Part shown: one piece after another, positions 9,741-18,945 of the stretch
Position numbering within the stretch: position 1 is the first letter of the stretch
Layout of the letters: every line of letters begins with the position of its first letter
Assembly: GCF_000302595.1 (NCBI RefSeq)
Contig: NZ_JH947126.1
Coordinates: 897,223 to 961,222 of the forward strand
From: Pedobacter arcticus A12
GTDB lineage: Bacteria; Bacteroidota; Bacteroidia; Sphingobacteriales; Sphingobacteriaceae
Length of the DNA: 64,000 bases
Direction of reading: 5' to 3'
Notes under the pieces: generated by a model
Seen by the model: only the letters and a program-made list of their open reading frames with translations
Told to the model about the DNA's origin: nothing
Databases searched by the model: none
Program-made: the position numbers and the translations under genes

Positions 9741-10679
9741 CTAATTAACCAAAATGGTTATTTCTTTAACGGTTTCTTTTAGATTTTTAGAATTTGCATT
9801 TGCAGCTACAAAGCTTACATTGTAAGTCCCCGGTGTTTCAAATGCATACTGGAAATCATTTACCGGCGAAGCCGTATCTTTAATTGTAAGACCTGTATCT
9901 GGAGCTATTCTATTGATATAAAGTGGTTTTGTAACCACCCAATCTTCGGTTGCTACCCAACCAGAGCCACGTCCAGTAATGGTAAGTTCGGCAGGTGCAA
10001 TAACCCAGTTAAGACTAGGATTAGTAATACTGGTGGCAACCCAACCTGCTGTTCCAATATTTGCAAGGTCAAAAATCCTCGAAGGAGTAGTGTTATTTAT
10101 ATTGAAACTTTTAATTACCCATGTCCCCTGCCCGGCAGATGCCGCTACATTATATCTGAATGCTATAAAAATGGGTTTATTACTCTCTGTTGATGAAACA
10201 TACTGGTTTAAATCTACTATACCAGAAGGCACAACATTAGCACCAGTAGACAAATTTATATTCGCTGTTATATCTGTCCATGTAGCGGACTTTAATGCTA
10301 CGGCAGAGTTAACTCCGGTGAAATCAGTTGAAACCCAAACTGTAAATCCGTTTGCTTGAGTAGTTTTTACTGCATTAGTAGTAGAAAACTCCAAAGTTGT
10401 TTTCCCGTCTTCTATGCTTGCTCTTTTACGGTATTTAAATTCCTTATTAGGTTCTCCTGAATAAAATGTAATAAGGTTTGGGTGTCCAGAAAATTTAAAA
10501 TTGATACTATCGCCTACATTTACTGTAGTTGCAGATGCCTCTATAGCAAAAGAAGGCTCACTTACTTCTGTATCTCTACATGCACAAATCATAGAGATAG
10601 CAACAAATAGTATGAATATAAATGACTTACGTTGTAAAATCATAATTAATGCTTTTGAAATAAAACTAACTTTTTTCAT
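9741..10679 (-). CDS. DUF5017-type surface lipoprotein, putative glycan-binding
   Basis: 312 aa. A hydrophobic N-terminus runs into MICAC, so C34 is a likely lipidated cysteine. The rest is beta-rich and carries the DUF5017-like stretch NFKFSGHPNLITFYSGE. The family is found next to SusD genes, where it is thought to take the surface glycan-binding slot, and the position here (third gene, 28 bp behind susD) agrees. Two starts are possible: the one given, or the Met at 10643, which would give a more usual lipoprotein signal length. Binding specificity is unknown. Confidence 0.72.
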   Translation of the reverse strand: MKKVSFISKALIMILQRKSFIFILFVAISMICACRDTEVSEPSFAIEASATTVNVGDSINFKFSGHPNLITFYSGEPNKEFKYRKRASIEDGKTTLEFSTTNAVKTTQANGFTVWVSTDFTGVNSAVALKSATWTDITANINLSTGANVVPSGIVDLNQYVSSTESNKPIFIAFRYNVAASAGQGTWVIKSFNINNTTPSRIFDLANIGTAGWVATSITNPSLNWVIAPAELTITGRGSGWVATEDWVVTKPLYINRIAPDTGLTIKDTASPVNDFQYAFETPGTYNVSFVAANANSKNLKETVKEITILVN

Positions 10680-10707
10680 ATATCACTCAAATTTATTTAA
10701 TCTAATA

Positions 10708-12540
10708 CTACCATCCTGGATTTTGGGTTGCCAGTTTATTTAACGATAATTCGCTTGCCGGAATAGGAAAAAGCTGATGTCTCTGATCTATATTATCTCC
10801 GGCCCGGGATAAAAACTTAAAAGAAGCTGGGTATATGGTTGGGCTACTTATTGTTATTTCGTTAGCAACTTCTTTTATACGCGTAATAAAAATACCCCAG
10901 CGTTTAAGATCATGATTACGTAATACTTCATAACATAATTCGCGACTTCGTTCTTCTTTTATAGCCTCTATAAATGTAGTGTATGATGCAGTTTTTGCCG
11001 ATGATAAATTGGGAGAAACAGCGGTTATAGTAGCCGTTGCAAGCGCATTACTTCCTGTTCCGCCAGTTGGAACTGTAATAGTTATAGTGGGTGCTGATGT
11101 ATAAAATTTTCCTCCACTCGTAATATTAATAGCAGAAATTTTATCACCTGTTAAAACTGCTACTGCAGCTGCTCCAGTGCCTCCACCGCCAGATATGGTA
11201 ATTACAGGCATATTACCAGCACTATAGTTAACGCCTTGGTTGGTAACTGTAATTCTGTTTAGGGTATCTCCAAAAAGAAATGTTCCGTAACCTCTTTTTC
11301 TTACTAAATTAACAGTATCAACCATTAAAGGGTCCGCTGCCTTTTTCATTTCTGTAATTGCTTCTGCTCTCATTAAAAGAATATCTGAATAGCGCAACAT
11401 TGGAATATTTGTAGGACCGAAGTTTTTAGATTTTGGAGACGGTTCGTATTCACGACGCCATTTTCCGGGGAAACGATTGTACAATGTGGTTACCGCAGCT
11501 TTTACACTACCATTGTAACGGAAAGGAGATATGCACCAGTCGCGTCTATAATCTGTAGCATCATATAAATTGTAAAGTTTCGCAGTTGCATAAAAAGCAC
11601 CGTAACCATAACCCGGGTTTTGAAGGTCTGTAGAAATAATCTGACCAAAAGTACTCAGCCATGAACCTTCTTGGTATGCACCGGTATTATTGTTGTTCCC
11701 ATACGCTTCTATTTCCCAAATACATTCTTTAATATCATAAATATCAGCTGTATGATTAATAAATATTTGGCGATAATCATTATTTAATGCATGTTCTCCA
11801 CTATTAATCACCTTGCTGGTCCATTTAGCAGCTTCAGCATATCTGCTTTCATCTTTTAGCGGAAATCCTGCCATAGTTAGATTCACACGAGCTAATATAC
11901 CCTGTACAGCTGTTTTAGAAATACGACCACTAAATCCTAATGTTGAAATTTTAGCAACTAATGACTCGGCTGCTGTCATATCTTTTATAATCTGATCATA
12001 AACTGCTCCTACAGATGACCTTGCCATATTTACATTTACAGCTGAGGATTTTGAAGGGATTAATCTAAGCGGTACACCACCCCAGTTATCAACCAAGACA
12101 AAATAATAGTATCCTCTAAGAAATAATGCTTCTCCTCTATATTGTTCTCTTAATATTTCATCCATTTGAGGTTTATCAATATTTGCAAGTAAAGTATTAG
12201 CTCTATTTATACCCAGATAGCATGCATCCCACAAACCAGATACTGCGGCATCAGAAGCGGAATAATTATACACCATCGTTCCAGTTAGTCCGGTTCCGGA
12301 AGTAGCAGATCTTAAGACTTCATCATTTGCATTGGTAAGACTCCCAATAAGATTTAGATGGTACATTGCCTCTGTTCCTAAAGGAGCGTATACTCCTGTA
12401 AGCGCCGATTTTATATGTTCTTCCTTTGTATAATATTCCTCAGGATCTAGAAAATCTTTAGGAGTGGTTTCTAAAATATCTTTGCAGGAACCCATAATAA
12501 AAAGGATTAATACTGCTAATGTTTTACTAATATGTTTCAT
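10708..12540 (-). CDS. SusD/RagB-family outer-membrane glycan-binding lipoprotein with a glycine-rich insertion
   Basis: 610 aa lipoprotein (lipobox IMGSC, C19) with family features from N-terminus (FLDPEEYYTKEEHIKSALTGVY) to C-terminus (EERSRELCYEVLRNHDLKRWG ... LFPIPASELSLN). It caps the SusC transporter, encoded 27 bp upstream, and captures oligosaccharides at the surface. Between about residues 428 and 508 sits an unusual insertion of two repeats of the type GVNYSAGNMPVITISGGGG and GKFYTSAPTITITVPTGG, a pattern I associate with beta-structured adhesive or phage-tail-like modules and not with SusD. It splits the segment joining the RKRGYGTF region to the conserved FIEAIKEERSRE helix. Confidence 0.93.
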   Translation of the reverse strand: MKHISKTLAVLILFIMGSCKDILETTPKDFLDPEEYYTKEEHIKSALTGVYAPLGTEAMYHLNLIGSLTNANDEVLRSATSGTGLTGTMVYNYSASDAAVSGLWDACYLGINRANTLLANIDKPQMDEILREQYRGEALFLRGYYYFVLVDNWGGVPLRLIPSKSSAVNVNMARSSVGAVYDQIIKDMTAAESLVAKISTLGFSGRISKTAVQGILARVNLTMAGFPLKDESRYAEAAKWTSKVINSGEHALNNDYRQIFINHTADIYDIKECIWEIEAYGNNNNTGAYQEGSWLSTFGQIISTDLQNPGYGYGAFYATAKLYNLYDATDYRRDWCISPFRYNGSVKAAVTTLYNRFPGKWRREYEPSPKSKNFGPTNIPMLRYSDILLMRAEAITEMKKAADPLMVDTVNLVRKRGYGTFLFGDTLNRITVTNQGVNYSAGNMPVITISGGGGTGAAAVAVLTGDKISAINITSGGKFYTSAPTITITVPTGGTGSNALATATITAVSPNLSSAKTASYTTFIEAIKEERSRELCYEVLRNHDLKRWGIFITRIKEVANEITISSPTIYPASFKFLSRAGDNIDQRHQLFPIPASELSLNKLATQNPGW

Positions 12541-12567
12541 TTCTTATATATTAAACGACAGACCTAT

Positions 12568-15500
12568 TTATAATGTAACATTTAAGCCAAAAGTAAATGT
12601 TAAGGCTCTTGGAAAAGGAGAATAATCAAATCCTGTTGTTAATGCTGAGTTCTTGGTAGAAACCTCGGGATCTTGACCGGAATAATTTGTCCAGGTATAA
12701 ATATTTTGCGCCGATGAATAAACCCTAAGTGCACTTATTTTAAGAGATTTTGCATACTTAACAGGTAAATTATAACCTAATGACACAGTTTTCAAACGAA
12801 GGTAAGAGCCGTCTTCCACTACACGGGAAGAATAAGCGTAAGGTCCTTGTCCACCTACCCGGAAATTTTTACTTTCCTGATTAGTTTCGCTCCAACGATC
12901 TATATAAGACGCGTATTGATTTTGATGCGATCTTGCCACGCTGGAACCTTCAAAAAAGAGTCTATTAGCATTAAAAACATCATTTCCATAAGACCATTGG
13001 AAGAAAACATTCAGATCGAACTGTTTGTATTCGAAGTTATTACTAAAACCACCAGTATGAATTGGGTAAGGATTCCCAATCATGGTATAATCATCACTAT
13101 TTAAAATACCATCGCCATTTAAATCTTTATATTTCACGTCTCCGGGTCGGATACTAGCCCTGGTACCTCCATTTGTTGCCACTTCGTCTTTAAGTGAGGG
13201 TGTTCCATTAGGAAGGTAGTTAAAATCAGATTTTTGATAAACACCCTCCCAAACGAAGCCATAGAAACGACCGATTGGATCTCCTTTTTTGGCAATGTAT
13301 AAGGGCATTTTAAAACCACTATCCCATCCAACTGAGGTCGTTATTGCCTCCTGATTTTCTGTAAGATCAATAACTTTATTTTTATTAAATGATATATTAA
13401 AATTAGAACTCCATTTAAAATCTTTCTTTTGAATATTAACAGTTGTTAAACTAAATTCCCATCCACGATTTTGTACTTCGCCAATATTTTTAAAGGTACT
13501 TAATATCCCTACGCTACCCGGAAGACCTGAATTCAATAATAAATCGTAAGTTTTTTTAATATAAAAATCTGTAGTAAACTGGATCCTTCCTTTAAAAAGA
13601 TCCAAATCCAATCCGGCATCAAACTGTCCTGTACTCTCCCATTTCAAATCATTATTAGATAAAGCCGTAAGAACGCTACCTGGGGTTACTCCATTATTAA
13701 AAGCATAAGCCGCATTTGTGGGCATGGCCTGTATAGCTCGGAACGCATAATCTGTAACCCTGTTATTGCCGGTTACTCCATATCCTGCTCTTAGTTTTGC
13801 ATCGTAAACAAATGGTAAGCTTTTCATAAAATCTTCACCACTAAAACGCCATGCTAGTGACCCTGAAGGGAAATAACTCCATTGGTTACCTAGAGCAAAA
13901 CGGGAAGAACCATCAGTACGGAAACTGGCAGTAGCATAATATTTAGATTTATAGTTATACATTGCTCTTCCTAAAAAAGATGCCTGCTTACTTTCTGTTA
14001 GAGATGATTGAAGAGCGCTAAGTACTCCCTCGTCTAATCCATAAACACCCAGTTCCTCATTAGGCACACTAAATGCTGTTGCTCCAAATATGTTCCCACT
14101 TCTTTTTTGATAGGTAAAACCTCCTACTAAATTTAAGCGATGCACTTTATTAAAAACTTTTGAATAGGTTAAAGTATTCTCATTTAAAAAATTATCTGTT
14201 TGCACAGTTGAAATTGAGCCATAGGGACCTCCTTTAGAGCTTGCACTAAATAAACTGCCTTGATATGTATTTGAATTATAAAATACATCTCTACGGCTGG
14301 CGGATTTGTTTACTCCACCAGTGATTCGGAGTTTTAAGTTTTTAGTGATCATATACTCTGCAAAGAGATTAGCAAAAAAGGTATTTGTCACCAATTTATT
14401 CGATGTATTTATAGCAGTTTTCTTAGGATTTGTACGGTAATCACTAGTTTCCTCTATACTTGGATCAATTAATTCTTCCAATAAATCCTCGTCGCTTACA
14501 TTACCAGATACTGGCCTATAAGCCCATATACTAGACATGATACTTAATGAACTGGTGTTTCCGAAACTGCTACTGGCTAACACACCATAACTATCTGTTC
14601 CGCTATAATTTAAGTTTACCCCTACTTTCAATTTGTTATTGATAGCCTGATCCAAAACCACTCTTCCTTGGTAACGATTAAAACCAGTATTCAGAATAAT
14701 ACCATCTTGGTTAAGTATGGATCCTGAAATAGAATATTTTGTTTTGCTTGTTCCACCGTTAATACTTATATAATTATTTTGCATAGGGGCCGACTTAAAA
14801 ACTTCATCCTGCCAATTTATACCAGGCGAAAGTTTATATCTATCATCATCAACTACAGGACCATAGATACTAATAGCACCTGCACTATTCACCTCTCGCT
14901 GTAATTTCACAAAGTCATAAGCCTCCATCAACTTTATTTCCTTAATTACTTTTTGCACACCATAGTAGCCATTATAGTTAATTACTGGCTCACCAACTTT
15001 CCCTCTTTTAGTAGTAATTATGATTACACCATTGGCCCCTCTTGCTCCATAAATTGCCGTTGCCGAAGCGTCTTTCAAAATTTCTATAGACTCAATATCC
15101 GCAGGGTTTAAAGTATTGTTGTCAACATCCTCTAAAGGGAAACCATCTATTACATATAAAGGAGAGTTGTCTTGGGTAATAGAGTTATTTCCTCTAATAA
15201 CGATACTACTTGCTGAACCGGGCTGACCATCTGGAGAGCTCACTTCTACCCCGGCAACTCGACCAGCAAGAGCTTCTTCAAAAGACCTTACCGGAGCTTT
15301 CTCTAAGTCTTTCATAACCACTGTTCCTACAGCACCTGTTAAATCTCTTTTGGTTGTAGTTCCATATCCGATAACCACGATTTCATCCAATCCGGTTAAT
15401 TTCTCTTTAAGAACAACATTGATGTTTTTTAGGTCATTCACTGCAATTTCCTGTGTTTCAAATCCCATATAGGTAAACTCTAAATTTGCATCCTGGCCAG

Positions 15501-16008
15501 ATACAGAAATAGAATAATTGCCTTTGGCATCCGAAACAGCAGTAGAGGTACCGTTTTTCTGCTTTATAATCACTCCGGGTAAAGGAATATTTTTAACATC
15601 TATAATGATTCCTTTTACTATGAAAGAACTTTTACTAGCACTGCCCCCTCCTACAGATACTTTTTTTTCTAATACAATAACTTTGTCTCTTCTAATTTGG
15701 TAACTAATGTTCTTATTTTTAAGCAAATAATTAAGAACCTCATTTAAGGGAGCATTATTAAAATTAACTGATACTTTTTCTTTGTCATTTAAAACCAGAT
15801 TGGTATAGAAAACAATTAATCCTGTTTCTTTTTTAATCTGTTGAAAAGCCTGCTGAAGTGTGATATTTGTTCCTTTTACACTTAGTTTTTGCAAAACTGG
15901 CTTTTCTTGTGAAAAAGCTGCTTCATTAAATAGCATAAAAAAAACAATTCCTATCAGGGTAGAAAAAAAGTAAAAATAGTTACGGCCTGTAAAACTTAAT
16001 TTTGGCAT
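12568..16008 (-). CDS. SusC/RagA-family TonB-dependent transporter with an STN signalling domain
   Basis: 1146 aa. A signal peptide is followed by an STN domain (about 38-112), a carboxypeptidase-regulatory-like beta-sandwich (about 128-210; PLPGVIIKQKNGTSTAVSD), the SusC signature GLDEIVVIGYGTTTKRDLTG, the plug (about 215-335; PLYVIDGFP and ATAIYGARGANGVIIITTK) and a 22-strand barrel ending TFTFGLNVTL. It imports oligosaccharides with energy from TonB. The STN domain is the part that signals to FecR-type anti-sigma factors, and a fecR gene lies immediately upstream, so import is probably coupled to transcription. The start is preceded by the shared promoter element. Confidence 0.95.
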   Translation of the reverse strand: MPKLSFTGRNYFYFFSTLIGIVFFMLFNEAAFSQEKPVLQKLSVKGTNITLQQAFQQIKKETGLIVFYTNLVLNDKEKVSVNFNNAPLNEVLNYLLKNKNISYQIRRDKVIVLEKKVSVGGGSASKSSFIVKGIIIDVKNIPLPGVIIKQKNGTSTAVSDAKGNYSISVSGQDANLEFTYMGFETQEIAVNDLKNINVVLKEKLTGLDEIVVIGYGTTTKRDLTGAVGTVVMKDLEKAPVRSFEEALAGRVAGVEVSSPDGQPGSASSIVIRGNNSITQDNSPLYVIDGFPLEDVDNNTLNPADIESIEILKDASATAIYGARGANGVIIITTKRGKVGEPVINYNGYYGVQKVIKEIKLMEAYDFVKLQREVNSAGAISIYGPVVDDDRYKLSPGINWQDEVFKSAPMQNNYISINGGTSKTKYSISGSILNQDGIILNTGFNRYQGRVVLDQAINNKLKVGVNLNYSGTDSYGVLASSSFGNTSSLSIMSSIWAYRPVSGNVSDEDLLEELIDPSIEETSDYRTNPKKTAINTSNKLVTNTFFANLFAEYMITKNLKLRITGGVNKSASRRDVFYNSNTYQGSLFSASSKGGPYGSISTVQTDNFLNENTLTYSKVFNKVHRLNLVGGFTYQKRSGNIFGATAFSVPNEELGVYGLDEGVLSALQSSLTESKQASFLGRAMYNYKSKYYATASFRTDGSSRFALGNQWSYFPSGSLAWRFSGEDFMKSLPFVYDAKLRAGYGVTGNNRVTDYAFRAIQAMPTNAAYAFNNGVTPGSVLTALSNNDLKWESTGQFDAGLDLDLFKGRIQFTTDFYIKKTYDLLLNSGLPGSVGILSTFKNIGEVQNRGWEFSLTTVNIQKKDFKWSSNFNISFNKNKVIDLTENQEAITTSVGWDSGFKMPLYIAKKGDPIGRFYGFVWEGVYQKSDFNYLPNGTPSLKDEVATNGGTRASIRPGDVKYKDLNGDGILNSDDYTMIGNPYPIHTGGFSNNFEYKQFDLNVFFQWSYGNDVFNANRLFFEGSSVARSHQNQYASYIDRWSETNQESKNFRVGGQGPYAYSSRVVEDGSYLRLKTVSLGYNLPVKYAKSLKISALRVYSSAQNIYTWTNYSGQDPEVSTKNSALTTGFDYSPFPRALTFTFGLNVTL

Positions 16009-16029
16009 ATTTATATCTAATTGGTTAAG

Positions 16030-16065
16030 CTAACTACACAAATAAACACCAATTGGGTGAAGGCT
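16030..16065 (-). promoter_or_regulatory. Two-box promoter-like element, copy 3, before susC
   Basis: Minus strand AGCCTTCACCC, 15 nt, GTGTAGTTAG, then 21 nt to the susC start. It matches copies 1 and 2 in 10 of 11 and 8 of 10 box positions with identical spacing. Its place between fecR and susC is where a FecR-controlled ECF promoter is expected. Confidence 0.6.
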
Positions 16066-16133
16066 AGGTGTGAATTTTCTGAATTAATTCAGGATTGGAA
16101 AAGGAAAGGTTTTAATTCTGGAATAGGAACATT

Positions 16134-17267
16134 CTATTTAATATGCAAAATATTTCCAGAATAACTATATTCTATTTTTGCAGATGTTTTCAGGTCTTTT
16201 AAAAAGTCAGATAGTTGCCCCTTTTCTAAAATTCCGGTAATTTGATAATCTTTTAATTCGGGATTGTCGAAAACGACATCTACATCAAACCATCTAGATA
16301 TTACTTCTTTAAGGCTGCCAAGAGGAGTGTTCTGTAAATAATAAATACCATCTATCCAGGAAAGTACGTTTTCCTGATTAAATTCCTGAAGAACGAATCC
16401 TTTATCAGGATTAAACTGCGCTTCATATCCGGATATTAATGAGATTGTTTTACCTTTCTGACTACTCAAATTCACTTTACCCTTCACTAAGGATGTTATA
16501 ATAAGATTTGGATTATAAGTATTTACATTAAAGCATGTACCTACAACGCGTATACTTATTTGCTTTGTACGCACAATAAAAGGATGGGCTGCATTTTTTG
16601 CAACTTCAAAATATGCCTCACCTTCTACAGTTACTTCACGCGTAGTTCCTTTAAACTTAAAAGGAAACGTTAATGTAGATTGCGAATTTAGCCAAACCCG
16701 AGTGCCATCCGACAATACAATTTTATAATCTTTCTTTGCTGGCACAGTGAGCACATTCATGGCCGAGGAAACTTCTCCTTCTGTTCCTTCAAGAGTACTC
16801 TTTTTTGTTAAAATCCTAAATTTGCCAATAGCAATAGTATCACTAGAAGTATCATTTAACAATTCTACAGATGTTCCATTGCTTAACTTTAGGCTTACAG
16901 TTACGGATTTATCATGAGTAACCTGATTTTTATTTCCAGGTATTATATTTTGTTTAGGGTGCCATAATACGGTTAACACGACTACACTAGTTATTGTAGC
17001 TGCGATTAGCCATGGCGTTAAATTTGAAAGACGTTGATTTCGCTTCAACTTAAGTTTTAGTTCCTCAAGTGCAACATCTTCATCTGTCTCTTTCAGAAAA
17101 TCTTTAATATGGCTGTTATTACTTTCTTCCTCTAATGCATGGACAATTTTTCGGGCATTGGCATCTAACTCTAAAAGTTCTTGAAAACCTAATTCATCTT
17201 CTTCTGTAAACATCCCCGAAAGACGTTCTATGTATAATTGACGAATTTTATCGTATTTAGAAATCAT
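16134..17267 (-). CDS. FecR-family anti-sigma factor
   Basis: 377 aa. The cytoplasmic N-terminus (about 1-80) would hold a sigma factor. One membrane helix follows at about 83-102 (LTPWLIAATITSVVVLTVLW), and the periplasmic FecR domain (about 125-290) carries VPAKKDYKIVLSDGTRVWLN, TREVTVEGEAYFEVAKNAAHPFIV and VRVVGTCFNVN-like motifs; a DUF4974-like C-terminus ends YSYSGNILHIK. It would relay SusC/STN occupancy to an ECF sigma factor. Normally the sigma gene lies just upstream; here none is visible, and the upstream DNA is a non-coding stretch and then mobile-element remains. The partner must be elsewhere, or it was lost. Confidence 0.93.
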   Translation of the reverse strand: MISKYDKIRQLYIERLSGMFTEEDELGFQELLELDANARKIVHALEEESNNSHIKDFLKETDEDVALEELKLKLKRNQRLSNLTPWLIAATITSVVVLTVLWHPKQNIIPGNKNQVTHDKSVTVSLKLSNGTSVELLNDTSSDTIAIGKFRILTKKSTLEGTEGEVSSAMNVLTVPAKKDYKIVLSDGTRVWLNSQSTLTFPFKFKGTTREVTVEGEAYFEVAKNAAHPFIVRTKQISIRVVGTCFNVNTYNPNLIITSLVKGKVNLSSQKGKTISLISGYEAQFNPDKGFVLQEFNQENVLSWIDGIYYLQNTPLGSLKEVISRWFDVDVVFDNPELKDYQITGILEKGQLSDFLKDLKTSAKIEYSYSGNILHIK

Positions 17268-17628
17268 GCCACTCTAAAAGTACCTTCTTCTCAAAAGATC
17301 ACTAATTAAACAATTTATTGTAATAAAACGAAGAAACCAATTTGGCATTAACAAAATATCAATTATTTATTACTGACTATCATTTTGGATGTAATTAAGA
17401 CCATAGAATTAATTACATTCAATAATGAATTCATTAAAGTATAGATTTCTTTTTCACTTAATAGACGAAAATTCTTTTCCTCAATACAACCTATCAAAGA
17501 TAAGTTTATTTAAATCTTTAAATAAACCTTACGTAAATAAAATGCTATAAGGAACGAATGCTCATTTTCAATTTCATTTTGTGGCTCTTACTGTCCGATA
17601 ATACTAGGGAAATCCTGAAAAGATATTA
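17268..17628. other. Non-coding stretch upstream of fecR; expected ECF sigma gene absent
   Basis: About 360 AT-rich bases with no credible reading frame and no recognisable sigma-factor remnant on either strand. I found no copy of the shared PUL promoter element or of the tRNA-Pro att core here. The junction between PUL and mobile DNA probably lies in this stretch. Confidence 0.6.
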
Positions 17629-17872
17629 TTAGATTTGATCAATTAGTATTACAAGTTTTTGAAAATTCAATTTACACTCTTTAATAAAGCTGTAGACAGG
17701 CATTGAATTACCCAAACTTTGCTGTAACCCCTCTTTTGTGTTAGAATATAATTTATCAGCCTTAAGACCTAATACTGGAATATTAGAATGAATACATTTT
17801 TCATATAGATCCTTTAAGAACAACGGTCTTTCCAAAACCAGCTCTAATATAACACAAAACCTGAAATCTATT
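17629..17872 (-). pseudogene. Remnant of a STAND/NACHT-like NTPase
   Basis: On the minus strand one frame reads YIRAGFGKT, a Walker A-like motif. A shift of one base continues as LFLKDLYEKCIHSNIPVLGL, then KADKLYSNTKEGLQQSLG, and ends KLVILIDQI followed by a stop. Walker A, then a lysine-rich helix, then a hydrophobic strand ending in ILIDQ (Walker B-like) is the order in NACHT/STAND ATPases, many of which are antiphage sensors. Only about 80 codons survive, without start, with a frameshift and truncated at the Walker B. I infer the debris of a large defence-type NTPase. Confidence 0.5.
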
Positions 17873-17946
17873 TTAGTTGACTTAAAGTGCCATAAAAAAT
17901 AATCGAGTTAATTATAACGCTTATAAACAAGAGTGTCTTATGGACT

Positions 17947-18945
17947 TTATAATAATTGCCTCTTCAAATCTTCCTTGCTCGGTAAATACAACTTATATTC
18001 CCTCGCAAAAATCTGTTCATTATTTTCCGGCAGTGTAAACTCCACAACAGTTTTGCTTTCCTGTTTGCAAAGAATGATGCCAATAGTCGGGTTTTCATCT
18101 GGAGATTTAATTTTACGGTCATGGTAGTTCACATACATCTGCATCTGACCAATATCCTGATGGGTCAATTTGCCGATTTTCAAATCTATCAGAACGAAAC
18201 ATTTTAATAAACGATTGTAAAAGGAAAGGTCAATGTAAAAATGGTCACCATCTAAAGTTATTCTTTTCTGTCTGCTCTCAAATAAAAAGCCTTTGCCCAA
18301 TTCAAGCATAAACTGTTCAAGTTTATCAATGATGGCTTTTTCCAAATCGCTTTCAGAATAATGGTAATCTTCTTTTAAATTCAAAAATTCTAAAACAAAT
18401 GGAGATTTCAAGGTATCTATAGGGCTTTCTGAAATTCTACCTTTCTGTGAACTTGCAATAATTTCATTGTGGTCTTTACTTAATGCTAACCCCTCATACA
18501 AAGAAGAATTGTATTGTCTTTTGAGTTCTCTTACCGACCAATTATTTTGATCACTTTCAGCTTCGTAGAAATATCGTTCCGCTTTATCCTTAATTTTTAG
18601 AAGTTGAACATAGTGAGACCAGCTTAACTTGAAAGGGAGTTCAGAAATCCGAGACACCGTCTCGGAATTTCCGTATTCAATATAAAACAGCCTCATCGAT
18701 TCCAAGTTATCTACTGAATAACCTCGTCCAAATTCGTTTGTTAAGCTAGTGCTCAACAATTTTAGGGTTTGCTTAGCGTAAGTGGCTCGTTCTGCGCCAT
18801 CCTGTTCATCCTCAACAATCATTTTTCCGATATGGTAATAGGTAAACACCATGGCAGTATTTACTTGCCTCGCAATAGACCTTCTCGATTCTTCAATAAG
18901 ACCCCTTACAGCATTGAATAATTTATCCGTTTTTAACGCTTTCAT
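17947..18945 (-). CDS. DUF1016 (YhcG-type) PD-(D/E)XK nuclease-domain protein
   Basis: 332 aa, apparently full length. The N-terminal DUF1016 helical region (about 1-150) contains ARQVNTAMVFTYYHIGKMIV and LSWSHYVQLLKIKD; the C-terminal nuclease fold (about 190-320) has FYIDLSFYNRLLKCFVLIDL, where the D..D-L-K arrangement fits a PD-(D/E)XK core. The family is frequent in integrons, islands and restriction-associated loci, but its role is not settled. The start codon overlaps the stop of the recombinase gene by one base (TAATG), so the two are probably translationally coupled, and AAGGAGG just upstream resembles a ribosome binding site. Confidence 0.85.
   Translation of the reverse strand: MKALKTDKLFNAVRGLIEESRRSIARQVNTAMVFTYYHIGKMIVEDEQDGAERATYAKQTLKLLSTSLTNEFGRGYSVDNLESMRLFYIEYGNSETVSRISELPFKLSWSHYVQLLKIKDKAERYFYEAESDQNNWSVRELKRQYNSSLYEGLALSKDHNEIIASSQKGRISESPIDTLKSPFVLEFLNLKEDYHYSESDLEKAIIDKLEQFMLELGKGFLFESRQKRITLDGDHFYIDLSFYNRLLKCFVLIDLKIGKLTHQDIGQMQMYVNYHDRKIKSPDENPTIGIILCKQESKTVVEFTLPENNEQIFAREYKLYLPSKEDLKRQLL

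Noticed and set aside
17268-17628. Remnant of an ECF sigma factor gene
   Set aside because: I looked for sigma-2 and sigma-4 region motifs on the minus strand next to fecR and saw none; stop codons are frequent in all frames.
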